Shown piece after piece: positions 1-9,206 of a DNA stretch of 64,000 nt. The stretch is from Lactobacillus sp. ESL0701. Its GTDB lineage: Bacteria; Bacillota; Bacilli; Lactobacillales; Lactobacillaceae. The notes below the pieces were generated by a model. That model saw nothing but the letters and a program-made list of their open reading frames with translations, ran no database searches and was not told the origin of the DNA. Each line of letters opens with the position of its first letter. The first letter of the stretch is position 1. The stretch lies in contig NZ_JAQTIC010000001.1 of assembly GCF_029433445.1 (NCBI RefSeq), forward strand, positions 248,001-312,000, read 5' to 3'. The position numbers and the translations under genes were made by a program.

Positions 1-1574
1 GCATATTGGTAAACATAAAAGTTATAGTAAAAGTGAGGGATCCGAGCCCATTCTTTAGCAATGTCACCGCCAGGTTCAACACTATTGCCATAGTAACGCT
101 GGTTCAGATCACCATAAAAATTGTTAAGGCGATCAGCAGTCAATGGTTCACCATTAGCATCTTGCTCATGGATAAATTGTTCAAATTCCGCAAATTGGGT
201 TTGTCTAAAGAGTGTTCCTTTGAAGGAATCAAGGTAGTAATTCAGGACAAAGGCGCGGGTCTTAGGGTCAGTAACATGATCCAAAAAGTATTCTGTGAGA
301 ATATTTTCATTAGTTGTTGACGCAATTTCAGCGACAAAGATAGGATAATCACCGTACACGTAAGGCTGAGTTTCACGTGTGTACATGCTGTGGACGGAGT
401 GCCCAGTTTCATGAACCAGTGTGTAGAGAGAATCGATATTGTCTTCCCAATTGAGTAATTCATAGGGGTCGGTATCGTATGAGCCGCCAGAATATGCACC
501 TGTGGCTTTATTTTGCGATTCAACGACATCAATGACGCGGTTATTAAAAATGTAGTCAACATGTTTTAAGTAGTCAGTACCTAGTGGGGTCAAAGCCTTT
601 TTGGCTTCTTGCTTGGCTTCATCAAAGGTGTAAGCCATTAGCGGCTTACCAGTTAATGGCACGTACATGTCCCACATTTGCAAATCATTTAAGCCCAGGA
701 TTTTTTGACGTAAACTAACGTAGCGGTGGAGCAGGTCAAGGTGGGCATCAACTTCCTTAATTAAAGTATCATAGACCACAGTTGGGACGCCATTTTCATG
801 TAAAGCGGCACTGCGTGCAGAATCATAATTATGTACTTTGGCATTATAATTATGTTCTTTGACAACACCAGAAAGTGTTGAAGCCAGCGAATTTTCGAAT
901 TGACCGTAAGTAGCGTACATTGAGTCAAAGGCATCTTGACGCACGTCGCGATTCTGCGATTGAATTAATAAAGAATATAAACCATCGGAAAGCTGCACCA
1001 TGTCACCATCATCATTTTGGACGTAGCCGTATTCCATATCGGAATTGGTAAGGACATTAAAGGTATTTTCGGAAGTGCTCATGGCATCGCCAGCATCGGC
1101 CACTAGTTTTTCTTCTGCAGCTGACAAGGTGTGCGGCCGCATTTGGGTAATTTGGTCGAGCCAGTGATCGTAATTTTTAAGTTGTGGTTCGTCTTCTTTA
1201 AATTGCCTTAGTTTTGCTTCAGAAATCGCCAAAATTGCGGGATTAATAAAAGAAGTCGCAGCGTCAAATTGACTGGCTAAAGCTTGGACTTGGGCAACAT
1301 AGCCTAAATAATGGGCGTTACTCGTGTCAACATCACTAGATAATGTCGCGTAAGCGTAGAGCTTTTCCAATTTACGTCCAACTGTTAAGATTTCAGTTAG
1401 ACCATCATATAAGTTATGTCCTGATGTGGTAAAATTCGCCTGCAATTTGCTTAAAGTTTGTATTTTTGTTTTGACTGTTGTATATTCTTGTTCCCAGTCA
1501 GTATCAGATTTAAAAACGCGGGTTAAATCCCATTTTAATTCTTCGGCAACGGCGGTTCTTTTTGGAATTGTCAT
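1..1574 (-). CDS. pepF: Oligoendopeptidase F (M3B metallopeptidase), 3' end outside window
   Basis: Cytosolic zinc oligopeptidase that degrades short peptides after uptake. I translated it by hand; the frame stays open from the ATG at 1574 to the window edge. The zinc motif HETGH lies at residues 388-392, inside the long Peptidase_M3 domain, and the N-terminal region reads as the usual PepF_N helical part. An AAAGGAG-type site lies just before the ATG. About 524 codons are visible of the roughly 600 usual for the family, so the C-terminus is missing from the window. It is divergent from the LCP gene at 1733. The family call is secure; which of several lactobacillar PepF paralogues this is cannot be told. 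Confidence 0.93.
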   Translation of the reverse strand, partial: MTIPKRTAVAEELKWDLTRVFKSDTDWEQEYTTVKTKIQTLSKLQANFTTSGHNLYDGLTEILTVGRKLEKLYAYATLSSDVDTSNAHYLGYVAQVQALASQFDAATSFINPAILAISEAKLRQFKEDEPQLKNYDHWLDQITQMRPHTLSAAEEKLVADAGDAMSTSENTFNVLTNSDMEYGYVQNDDGDMVQLSDGLYSLLIQSQNRDVRQDAFDSMYATYGQFENSLASTLSGVVKEHNYNAKVHNYDSARSAALHENGVPTVVYDTLIKEVDAHLDLLHRYVSLRQKILGLNDLQMWDMYVPLTGKPLMAYTFDEAKQEAKKALTPLGTDYLKHVDYIFNNRVIDVVESQNKATGAYSGGSYDTDPYELLNWEDNIDSLYTLVHETGHSVHSMYTRETQPYVYGDYPIFVAEIASTTNENILTEYFLDHVTDPKTRAFVLNYYLDSFKGTLFRQTQFAEFEQFIHEQDANGEPLTADRLNNFYGDLNQRYYGNSVEPGGDIAKEWARIPHFYYNFYVYQY

Positions 1575-1732
1575 TAAAAAATTCTCCTTTTGTATATCTA
1601 ATTAATGTTAATAATGATTATGCTAAAAAGCAAAAAATAAGATATTATTAATTATATTTGATAATATTTTAATTCAAGTTTAAAAGTGTTACAAATACAT
1701 TGGACAGTTATTGGAAGGGAATAGATAAAGGA

Positions 1733-2923
1733 ATGAATCCAAACTCTAAACGAAGAGAAGACTATCACCACCGCTCTTCTTTAAATCTTCATCGCAATCA
1801 TGCCTTCGCGGCTCCGGCCGCTGCTTTAAAAGGGAATGCGTTTATGCGCATTGTTGGAATTGTTATGGTTTTGTGTGTTAGCTGTGGTTTAGCTTGGGCA
1901 GCACACATGTATTTTAGCCTGCATAGCGCAATTGACGGTCAAGATGGTAACACTGCAACTTCCGCGCGAATTGCTAATAAACAGCCAATTTCGGTTTTAA
2001 TTCTTGGCGTTGACCAAGGAATTGAAGGTCGACATGATAAGGGTAATTCTGATACCTTAATTTTAGCGACGGCTAATCCTGATAAGAATAAAGCAACGAT
2101 GACTTCAATTCCTCGTGATACTTTGGTTAATATCTTGGGTGATCCCGGCGATAAATATAATATGTTCCGAATTAATTCGGCTTATGGTGTTGGCGGCAGT
2201 AGTGCATCAATGAAGACCGTTTCGGCGCTAGTTAATGTGCCGGTTAATTATTATATCGAAGTTAATATGAAGGCATTGAAAAACTTGGTAGACGCCGTTG
2301 GCGGTGTTGATGTCAACGTGCCGTTTAAGTTTTCATATGACTGGTGTGATTTTCATAAAGGAAAGCAACATTTAAACGGTCGGCATGCAGTTGCTTATGT
2401 TCGGATGCGTCATGATGATCCTCGCGGCGATTATGGTCGGCAGATGCGTCAGCGGCAGGTAATTACAGCAGTTGTCCACAAGGCGATGTCGGTCAATACG
2501 CTTACTAATTATCGTAAGTTGGTTAAGATCTTTACTAAATATGTCAAAACCAATTTAACTTTCAATGATATGCTTGCCTTAGCAATGAACTATCGCGGCT
2601 GCATGGACAACCTGGAGAGCGGCTATATTCAAGGTCATGATGCCTGGATTAATGGCTCTTCGATTCAAGTTGCTTCAACTGCTATTTTGCAAAAAACTTC
2701 GGATCAACTGCGGACTAATTTGGGTCTTGAAACAGAAGTCTTAGATAATGATGAGACGCGGCTTAATAAGTTAAATGAGGAACGAAATAGCATCAAGTGG
2801 AAAGATCCGAATGCTTTCACTAATTATCAGATTTATTCCTCGGTTGTTTCTAACGATACTAATAATGGCAATTCGGCTAACGATTCAAATTCAAATAGCA
2901 GCAATAATATTTTTGGTAATTAA
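1733..2923 (+). CDS. LytR-CpsA-Psr (LCP) family glycopolymer transferase
   Basis: LCP proteins attach teichoic acids or capsule polymers from lipid carriers to peptidoglycan, acting outside the membrane. One N-terminal transmembrane helix (about residues 38-58) is followed by the LCP domain with the typical stretches ILGVDQG, DTLIL, SIPRDT, YVRMRHDDPRGDYGR and RQVI. The arginines and aspartates that bind pyrophosphate are present. A TTG 11 codons upstream (1700) is in frame but has no ribosome site; the ATG at 1733 has GGAAGGGA about 12 bases upstream, so I prefer it (396 aa). The Ser/Asn-rich tail is low complexity. It is followed by a small membrane protein gene. A second LCP paralogue lies at 43434. 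Confidence 0.9.
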   Translation: MNPNSKRREDYHHRSSLNLHRNHAFAAPAAALKGNAFMRIVGIVMVLCVSCGLAWAAHMYFSLHSAIDGQDGNTATSARIANKQPISVLILGVDQGIEGRHDKGNSDTLILATANPDKNKATMTSIPRDTLVNILGDPGDKYNMFRINSAYGVGGSSASMKTVSALVNVPVNYYIEVNMKALKNLVDAVGGVDVNVPFKFSYDWCDFHKGKQHLNGRHAVAYVRMRHDDPRGDYGRQMRQRQVITAVVHKAMSVNTLTNYRKLVKIFTKYVKTNLTFNDMLALAMNYRGCMDNLESGYIQGHDAWINGSSIQVASTAILQKTSDQLRTNLGLETEVLDNDETRLNKLNEERNSIKWKDPNAFTNYQIYSSVVSNDTNNGNSANDSNSNSSNNIFGN

Positions 2924-2941
2924 CTTTTTTAGGAGGGCAAA

Positions 2942-3313
2942 ATGCATAAAAAATCACTTTTTCCGGTTATTTATGGCTTAATTTCGGCATTGATTGCCTT
3001 TATCGCTGCCTTTTTTGTCTGCCTGCGCAGTTTTGGCTGGACGGTACCCAATGCCGGTTTGACCGCAGGCGGTTTTGCTCTTGTCTTTTTTGTTTGGTCA
3101 TGGTTTCGCGGGCATGCGTCCGTTGAGATTAAGCGGATTACCAGAGAATATCACTTGTCCGACCAAGATCTGGCGCGGATCACAGGAATGAAGGCTAGTG
3201 ATTTTCCGGTCTATCAAGACAAATTACAATTAATTTTGCCTAAACGTTATTGGCCGCAGGTTCTGCAGGCATTGCAAAAGTATGAACAGGAACGTAAACA
3301 GGCAGGACTATAA
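2942..3313 (+). CDS. Small two-helix membrane protein, unknown function
   Basis: 123 aa with two hydrophobic helices (about residues 8-27 and 38-55) followed by a basic, helical cytosolic domain of about 65 residues. A strong AGGAGGG site precedes the ATG. It starts 18 bases after the LCP gene and the pair shares one terminator, so it is probably co-transcribed and may assist the LCP protein. I recognise no domain. The tail contains a stretch resembling an HTH-like helix pair (DQDLARITGMKASDFPVY), which is only an impression. Confidence 0.75.
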   Translation: MHKKSLFPVIYGLISALIAFIAAFFVCLRSFGWTVPNAGLTAGGFALVFFVWSWFRGHASVEIKRITREYHLSDQDLARITGMKASDFPVYQDKLQLILPKRYWPQVLQALQKYEQERKQAGL

Positions 3314-3316
3314 TAG

Positions 3317-3357
3317 AAAAAAGCAATATTTGATTTTAAATCAGGTATTGCTTTTTT
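3317..3357. terminator. Bidirectional terminator between LCP pair and asd
   Basis: AAAAAGCAATA pairs with TATTGCTTTTTT across a short loop, with an A-run on one side and a T-run on the other, so it can stop transcription from both converging units. Confidence 0.85.
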
Positions 3358-3359
3358 AG

Positions 3360-4409
3360 TTAAATTAACCCGTCTTCGACTAGGCATTCGGCGATTTCAA
3401 CGGTGTTCCAAGCCGCGCCCTTAAGCAAGTTATCGGAAACAATCCATAAATTGAAGGCACCGGGATTTTCTTCATCGGCACGCAGGCGGCCAACAAAAGT
3501 TTCGCGCTTGCCAGCTGCAGTGAGCGGCTGCGGGTAGAGCTGCTCTGCTGGCTTGTCTTGAACAATAATTCCCGGCATTCTGGTTAATTGCTGTCGTAGA
3601 TCCGCAACTGTTGCCTTTTTATCAGCAACTTCAATGTAGACCGACTCGCCATGTCCTAATTCGATGGGAACTCTAACGCAGGTTGCCGTGACTTTGATGT
3701 CGGGACTATCCATGTCGTCCAGTAAAATCTTTTTGGTTTCATGGATCATCTTCCATTCCTCGTGAGTGTAGCCGTTATCTTCAAAAACGTCAATTTGCGG
3801 CAGGAGGTTGAAGGCCAATGGATAGTGGTACGGTTCACCTTTAACCGGCGTAATATTGGCGGTCATTGCTTCATTATTTAGGCGCTGCTGCGCTTGGTGC
3901 AGCATTTCGTTCCAGGCTGCTTGACCAGCACCGGAAACTGCCTGGTAGGTTGAGACGATAACTTGTTTTAGCCCAAAAGCATGATAAATTGGTGCCAAGG
4001 TGATTACCATTTGGATCGTTGAGCAATTGGGGTTGGCAATAATTCCGTGGTGTCTTTTTAGCGCTTCGCGATTAACTTCTGGAATTACAAGTGGGACATC
4101 AGGGTCCATGCGAAAGGCGCTGGTGTTGTCGACACAGACGGCGCCACTTTGAACGGCAATGGGCAGAAACTTTTGGGAAACATTACCGCCAGCAGATGCC
4201 AAAACTAAATCGACGTTTTTAAATGAAGCTGGCGTGGTTTCTTCGACTGTTAAGGATTCATTTTTGAATTTTAGGACTTTACTCGCTGATCTGGCAGAAG
4301 CGAGCAGCTTTAAATTCTTAACGGGAATCTTGGACTGCGCCAATTGACTAATTAAGCGACCGCCGACAGCGCCAGTGGCTCCTAAGATTGCAACATTATA
4401 ACCATTCAT
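3360..4409 (-). CDS. asd: Aspartate-semialdehyde dehydrogenase
   Basis: Reduces aspartyl-4-phosphate to aspartate semialdehyde with NADPH, the branch point to diaminopimelate, threonine and methionine. The nucleotide loop GATGAVGG is at residues 10-17, the catalytic cysteine is C129 in NPNCSTIQ, and the substrate histidine lies in ELGHGES. Length 349 aa is normal. The site AAGGAAG precedes the ATG. It is the last gene of the seven-gene lysine operon and starts 13 bases after the aminotransferase. It ends at the terminator at 3317-3357. Confidence 0.96.
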   Translation of the reverse strand: MNGYNVAILGATGAVGGRLISQLAQSKIPVKNLKLLASARSASKVLKFKNESLTVEETTPASFKNVDLVLASAGGNVSQKFLPIAVQSGAVCVDNTSAFRMDPDVPLVIPEVNREALKRHHGIIANPNCSTIQMVITLAPIYHAFGLKQVIVSTYQAVSGAGQAAWNEMLHQAQQRLNNEAMTANITPVKGEPYHYPLAFNLLPQIDVFEDNGYTHEEWKMIHETKKILLDDMDSPDIKVTATCVRVPIELGHGESVYIEVADKKATVADLRQQLTRMPGIIVQDKPAEQLYPQPLTAAGKRETFVGRLRADEENPGAFNLWIVSDNLLKGAAWNTVEIAECLVEDGLI

Positions 4410-4421
4410 ATTATTACTTCC

Positions 4422-5600
4422 TTAATTATTTAAAAACTTGGCTATTCTTATAAGAGCTTCGCGAATCTTTTCGGAGCTAGCTGCGTAGGAAAAGCGGACA
4501 TAGCCAATCCCGCCCTCGCCAAAAGCACTGCCGGGAATACAACCGACGCGGGCTTTTTGTGCTAAGTCGTACGCAAACTTTACATCATCAGTGCCATATT
4601 CAGTGGGAATTTTAACGAATAAGTAAAATGCACCTTCTGGCGGAATAATCTCAAGACCTAATTGCCTTAAGCTAGTGCTAATCAGGTCTTTACGTTCAGC
4701 GTAAATTTTACTGGCGTTTTGCGGATCGGAATCGCCGTTTACTGATAATGCTTCAGTAGCAGCAGCTTGCGTCATATTGGGGACAGCGGTTACTAAAAGT
4801 CCGTGCGTGGTAGTCAGCAATTTAGTTACTTTTTGCGGGGCGACGATGTAGCCGACACGGTAACCGGTCATGGCGTGGGATTTGGACAAGCCGCTAATTA
4901 GGATTGTTTGCTTAGGAAGACAGCGCGCGATGGAATAATGCTTGGTGTCGTATATTAACTCACTATAAATTTCATCGGAAATTACGTATAGTTGGTGTTT
5001 TTCTAAGATAGCAGCCAATTTTTTGATTAAACTCTCGGGATATTCACGACCGGTTGGATTATTGGGATAATTCAAGATGATGCCCTTAGCATTAGGATGC
5101 GCTGCTAAAGTTTGTGCTAATCTCTCTGGCTGCAATAAAAAATCATCTTCAGCCGTATTGATAGTAACTGCCTTAACACCAAATAGGTGCAGCAGTGAAA
5201 AGTAAAGCGCGAAAGTGGGCGTGGGAACGATGACTTCATCGCCGGCGTTAAAGAGCGAAACAATCGTGGTCGCAATGGCTTCAGTAGCTCCAACGGTGAC
5301 AGTCACTTCTGTTTCAGGGTCATAGGTTAAATTCTGTTTGCGCTTTAGGTATTCACTAATTGCGCGACATAATCTAAGATCACCCATTTGTCTACCGTAA
5401 TGTGACTCGTTGTTGTTAATGCTGGCAATCGCGGCTTGTTTGACATGTTCTGGTGTATCTAAGTCTGGTTCGCCCACAGTTAATTTAATAATTCCAGGAA
5501 TCCCAGAAATTTCTTGGTCAAATTTACGAATGGCTGATGGCGTTGTGGTTAGTAAACGCTGATTAGCAATTGCTTCTAAATTAGCAGCTAGTTCTGGCAT
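4422..5600 (-). CDS. PLP aminotransferase, probable N-acetyl-L,L-diaminopimelate aminotransferase
   Basis: Class I/II aminotransferase. The PLP lysine is in SGLSKSHAMTGYRVGY, the cofactor Asn/Pro motif is NYPNNPTGREYP, and the Schiff-base partner segment is SDEIYSEL. Its position among dapD/H, dapL, dapA and dapB points to the acetyl-branch DAP aminotransferase (PatA/DapX) step, converting N-acetyl-2-amino-6-oxopimelate to N-acetyl-L,L-DAP; that assignment is by context. A GTG at 5609 is in frame, but GAAGGAG overlaps it and sits 9 bases before the ATG at 5600, so I take the ATG (392 aa). Confidence 0.9.
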   Translation of the reverse strand: MPELAANLEAIANQRLLTTTPSAIRKFDQEISGIPGIIKLTVGEPDLDTPEHVKQAAIASINNNESHYGRQMGDLRLCRAISEYLKRKQNLTYDPETEVTVTVGATEAIATTIVSLFNAGDEVIVPTPTFALYFSLLHLFGVKAVTINTAEDDFLLQPERLAQTLAAHPNAKGIILNYPNNPTGREYPESLIKKLAAILEKHQLYVISDEIYSELIYDTKHYSIARCLPKQTILISGLSKSHAMTGYRVGYIVAPQKVTKLLTTTHGLLVTAVPNMTQAAATEALSVNGDSDPQNASKIYAERKDLISTSLRQLGLEIIPPEGAFYLFVKIPTEYGTDDVKFAYDLAQKARVGCIPGSAFGEGGIGYVRFSYAASSEKIREALIRIAKFLNN

Positions 5601-5618
5601 AAAATGCACTCCTTCGGA

Positions 5619-6386
5619 TTAAATTAAGTTTTCAAGACCGACAATTAGTTCATCGAGCTGCAGAACTTGCTTTAAGGCGAGTTCGACGCCAGACATGAAT
5701 GAATTGCGGTCAAATGAGTCTTGTCTGATAGTTAAAGCTTCTCCCGCGCCGCCAAATAGAACCTGCTCGTGGGCAACATAGCCAGGTAAGCGGACCGCGT
5801 GAATTGGCACGCCGTAATAATCGCTGCCGCGTGCGGGATTGTTGTTAAAGTCGGCAGTTGTTTTAGGATCCCGATTTTGGGCAATTTCTTGGGCGGTTTT
5901 GATTGCCGTTCCTGATGGTGCATCTTTTTTATCGGCATGGTGCATTTCAATAATTTCGGCATTGGGAAAATATGCGGCTGCCATTTTGGCGAACTTCATT
6001 AATAAGACTGCTGACAGACCGAAGTTAGGGGCAATAATGCCGCCAACTTTGAGTTGCCTTGCCAAGGTCTGGAGCTCGGCAGTTTGGGAATCAGTTAATC
6101 CTGAGGTGCCAATAACGGGCCTAATCTGGTGCTCAAGTGCAAACTTAGTATTGGCGTAAACGGCATTAGGAGTCGTGAAGTCAAGCCAAATATCGTATTG
6201 ACCGGTGATATCTGCTAGTTTAGTAAAAACTGCGGTATTTTGGTCTAAGTGGTAGTCACTTGGATCAAGGCTATTTAGGTGAGGTGACAAGACTGCTGCT
6301 AGTTGATAGTTTGGCAATTCTTGCACTAGCTTGACAGCTCGCTTTCCCATTGCGCCATTAAAACCGGCAATTAAAACTTTAATCAT
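5619..6386 (-). CDS. dapB: 4-hydroxy-tetrahydrodipicolinate reductase
   Basis: Reduces the dihydrodipicolinate intermediate with NAD(P)H. The N-terminal Rossmann motif is IAGFNGAMGKR, and the catalytic region EMHHADKKDAPSGTA carries the active-site histidine pair and lysine typical of DapB. 255 aa is normal length. The ATG lies 2 bases after the dapA stop, and GGAG is embedded in the dapA 3' end, so the two are translationally coupled. Confidence 0.96.
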   Translation of the reverse strand: MIKVLIAGFNGAMGKRAVKLVQELPNYQLAAVLSPHLNSLDPSDYHLDQNTAVFTKLADITGQYDIWLDFTTPNAVYANTKFALEHQIRPVIGTSGLTDSQTAELQTLARQLKVGGIIAPNFGLSAVLLMKFAKMAAAYFPNAEIIEMHHADKKDAPSGTAIKTAQEIAQNRDPKTTADFNNNPARGSDYYGVPIHAVRLPGYVAHEQVLFGGAGEALTIRQDSFDRNSFMSGVELALKQVLQLDELIVGLENLI

Positions 6387-6388
6387 GC

Positions 6389-7306
6389 TTAATCTCCTAA
6401 CTGTAATCTGATCGGTTGACTTAAATCATCATTTGGCATTCCGAGTGCACGGGCGAGTTGCTTTTGTTCATTAGCACTTAAGTTAGCGATTGGCAGGCGG
6501 CAGCCACCGGTATGAAAACCTTGGGCATTTAGCGCGGCTTTAACGCCGGATGGTGACGGAAACATGAACAAGGCTGCCATTTTAGGTGTTAACTTACGCT
6601 GCCAAGCTCCAGCTTCGGCAATGTTACCTGCATCTAATGCCTGATACATCTGTTTCATTTGGTCACCATACAGGTGGGAAGCAACAGAAATTATTCCTTG
6701 GGCACCGACTGTTTTGGCGGCAAGGCTTTGCGCATCTTCTCCGCTGAAAACTAAAAAGTCACTTAGCGCATGTTCAACCAAGTATTCCAAGTCCTCAACA
6801 GTAGTACATTGCTTAACACCAATGATTTGGGGATTTTTTGCTAGTTCTAAAATAGTAGCGTTGCTCATCGTGACGCCGGTACGTCCGGGGATGTTATAGA
6901 TAATGATTGGCAGTGTTGAATGTGCCGCAATTGCGGTGAAGTGGGCAATCATCCCTCGCTGATTAGGCTTGTTGTAGTAAGGAACGACCACTAATTGCGC
7001 CGTTAGTCCTTTTATTTGGCTGACTTGTCTGCTGAATTCAATCGTAGCTTGCGTGTTGTTAGAACCAGTACCAACGATTACGGGCACACGATTGCCTGTA
7101 ATTTCAATAAATTTTTGGTAAAGTTCTAACTTTTCTTCATTAGATAAGGTGGCGACTTCACCAGTGGTACCGCCAACAACAAAGCCCTGGCTGCCGTGGT
7201 CTAATAAATAATTGACTAGTTCCTCAAGCCCTGAATAATTAATCGTGTCATCATCGTTAAACGGGGTGACGATAGCTGTTAAAATTTCTGCATCTTGTAA
7301 TAACAT
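6389..7306 (-). CDS. dapA: 4-hydroxy-tetrahydrodipicolinate synthase
   Basis: Condenses pyruvate with aspartate semialdehyde, the first committed step to DAP. A TIM-barrel aldolase family member: [11 protein letters not shown] is the phosphate/active loop, [11 protein letters not shown] carries the catalytic tyrosine, and the Schiff-base lysine is in [18 protein letters not shown] site precedes the ATG. It starts 15 bases after dapL. 305 aa is slightly above the usual 290, through a longer C-terminus. Confidence 0.96.
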   Translation of the reverse strand: MLLQDAEILTAIVTPFNDDDTINYSGLEELVNYLLDHGSQGFVVGGTTGEVATLSNEEKLELYQKFIEITGNRVPVIVGTGSNNTQATIEFSRQVSQIKGLTAQLVVVPYYNKPNQRGMIAHFTAIAAHSTLPIIIYNIPGRTGVTMSNATILELAKNPQIIGVKQCTTVEDLEYLVEHALSDFLVFSGEDAQSLAAKTVGAQGIISVASHLYGDQMKQMYQALDAGNIAEAGAWQRKLTPKMAALFMFPSPSGVKAALNAQGFHTGGCRLPIANLSANEQKQLARALGMPNDDLSQPIRLQLGD

Positions 7307-7321
7307 TGTTAATCCTTTCTA

Positions 7322-8476
7322 TTAATTGTGTTGCATTCGTCTTTTTAAAAAGCCAGTCATGGTTTGCACGCCAACTAAGATAGCCCGTTCATCAGGGTTA
7401 AAGTTTGCCGAGTGCAAGGAGCCATGGTTACCGACACCTAACCAGAACATTGCCCCCGGGATATGATTAGTTAAATAACCAAAATCTTCACCGGTCATTG
7501 CTGGTTCTGTTTCGACAAAGTTGACTTGGGGTGCTTGTTTAAGATAATTAATCAAATCTGCGGTTAAGCTTGGATCATTTTCAACTGGAAAATAACCGCC
7601 TTGGTTAAAGTTAATCTCAACTTTTGCGCCGTAACTTGTGGCTATGCCGGCAGCGACTTCACGCAAGCGCTGTTTAATTAAAACAAGCATATCTTGAGTT
7701 AAACCGCGAATCGTGCCTTCGATGTGGGCACTACCAGCAATGGCATTACGGACACTGCCGGCGGTCATTTTGCCCAAAGTAATGACACCAGCCTTTAGGG
7801 GATCAATGCTGCGCGAGATAATTGTTTGCACTTGCGTGATAAATTGTGCGGCGGCAACAATCATGTCATTAGCATTTTGCGGGTAGGCGGCGTGACCATC
7901 TTGTCCGGTAAGGTCAACATTGACTTCAGTTGTTCCGGCAAATAAGGTGCCTTGTCTGGTTCCAATAGTTCCTACCGGTAATTGTGGGGTGTCGTGCAAT
8001 GCGTAAATTTCGTCTAGGGCGAATATACCGCTGAAAAGCTGCTGGTCATAAGCGATTTTGGCGCCACTCTCACTTTCTTCGGCTGGCTGGAAGAAGAAGA
8101 CCAGATTGTCTTGCGGCTGCTGGTTAGCAAAGTAGCTTAAGCAGCCAAGGGCAATCGTCATGTGTAAATCGTGACCGCAGGCATGCATGACACCGGAATT
8201 TTGGGATTGGTACGGGAGGTTATTTTGTTCAGTAACAGGCAGACCGTCAATGTCTGCCCGGTAACCGATGGTCTTGTTAGCGTGTTTCCCTCTGACATGC
8301 ACCATAATTGCGGTTGGTAATGCGGGGAAAGTCTTAATTGTTAAAAATTCTTGCGGCAATTCGCTGATTAATCGCAGCAATAATTTTTGCGTTGCTGTTT
8401 CTTTTAAGGCTAGTTCGGGAATTTGGTGGAGCTGGCGTCTAATTCTGACTAACTCTTGTTCGTTAAATGCTGTCAT
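7322..8476 (-). CDS. dapL: N-acetyldiaminopimelate deacetylase (M20 family)
   Basis: Removes the acetyl group from N-acetyl-L,L-DAP. M20 metal-binding motifs are present: MHACGHDLHMT (metal histidines and aspartate), the catalytic PAEESESG, and the C-terminal GSLHSANFNPDE. 384 aa fits YkuR/DapL. M20 amidohydrolases acting on hippurate or acyl amino acids look alike, so the substrate is inferred from the operon. It begins 4 bases after the dapD/H stop with no good ribosome site, suggesting coupled translation. Confidence 0.92.
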   Translation of the reverse strand: MTAFNEQELVRIRRQLHQIPELALKETATQKLLLRLISELPQEFLTIKTFPALPTAIMVHVRGKHANKTIGYRADIDGLPVTEQNNLPYQSQNSGVMHACGHDLHMTIALGCLSYFANQQPQDNLVFFFQPAEESESGAKIAYDQQLFSGIFALDEIYALHDTPQLPVGTIGTRQGTLFAGTTEVNVDLTGQDGHAAYPQNANDMIVAAAQFITQVQTIISRSIDPLKAGVITLGKMTAGSVRNAIAGSAHIEGTIRGLTQDMLVLIKQRLREVAAGIATSYGAKVEINFNQGGYFPVENDPSLTADLINYLKQAPQVNFVETEPAMTGEDFGYLTNHIPGAMFWLGVGNHGSLHSANFNPDERAILVGVQTMTGFLKRRMQHN

Positions 8477-8480
8477 GTCA

Positions 8481-9188
8481 TCACAACTTTCGCAAACTGG
8501 CTTCTAGACCAGTTTTACTTTTAGTCTTGGTATCAACTTGTTTGATTACTTTGGCTGGGACGCCGGCAACAACTGTCTTAGGCGCAACGTCTTTCGTCAC
8601 AACCGCACCAGCACCAATTACGGCTCCTTCGCCAACCGCAACACCTTCTAAAATTGCGGCACCAGCACCAATTAAGACATTATCGCCAATTCTAACGGGA
8701 TCAGCTGAGGCCGGCTCAATTACTCCTGCCACAACGGCATTAGCACCAACATGCACGTTCTGACCGATAATTGCCCGACCGCCAATCACGGTACCCATGT
8801 CAATCATGGTGCCGGCACCGATTTCTGCGCCAATGTTAATTACAGCGCCCATCATAATCACGGCCTGCTTGCCGATTTTGACGTGGTCACGGATAATCGC
8901 ACCGGGTTCAATGCGAGCATCAAGTTGTGTGCAATTAAGTAACGGCACGGCGGAGTTGCGGGCTTCGTTTTCAAGATGATAGTGGGTAATCTGTGTTTTA
9001 TTTTGGGTTAAAAATGGCTGAACATCTGCCCAATCACCGAATAGAATTCCCATTTTGTCATCTGAAAATGCCTCAATATTTTCAGGGACAGCTAGACTTG
9101 CTAAATTGCCTTGTAAATAAACCTTAACGGGTGTCTTTTTAGGGGCATTGCTAATAAAATTAATAATTTCTTGTGCAGTTTGCTTCAT
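8481..9188 (-). CDS. dapH: Tetrahydrodipicolinate N-acetyltransferase
   Basis: Transfers acetyl from acetyl-CoA to tetrahydrodipicolinate, opening the acetyl branch of the DAP pathway. The middle and C-terminal parts are a left-handed beta helix with many hexapeptide repeats (I-G-A/x-x-x-V pattern, about residues 85-210), preceded by an alpha/beta N-terminal domain of about 80 residues. 235 aa is exactly the expected size. The site AAGGAG precedes the ATG. The repeats produce long Ala/Pro/Thr-rich shadow frames on the other strand, which are not genes. The name dapD is also used for this enzyme in Firmicutes. Confidence 0.94.
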   Translation of the reverse strand: MKQTAQEIINFISNAPKKTPVKVYLQGNLASLAVPENIEAFSDDKMGILFGDWADVQPFLTQNKTQITHYHLENEARNSAVPLLNCTQLDARIEPGAIIRDHVKIGKQAVIMMGAVINIGAEIGAGTMIDMGTVIGGRAIIGQNVHVGANAVVAGVIEPASADPVRIGDNVLIGAGAAILEGVAVGEGAVIGAGAVVTKDVAPKTVVAGVPAKVIKQVDTKTKSKTGLEASLRKL

Positions 9189-9206
9189 GGCTTCTCCTTA
9201 TGTTAC

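Noticed and set aside
242-562. Minus-strand 106-residue frame inside the left edge
   Set aside because: It overlaps the PepF reading frame, which has the HETGH zinc motif and continues to 1574.
8467-8979. Long Ala/Pro/Thr-rich frames on the plus strand
   Set aside because: They are antisense shadows of the hexapeptide repeats of the tetrahydrodipicolinate acetyltransferase; no ribosome site.
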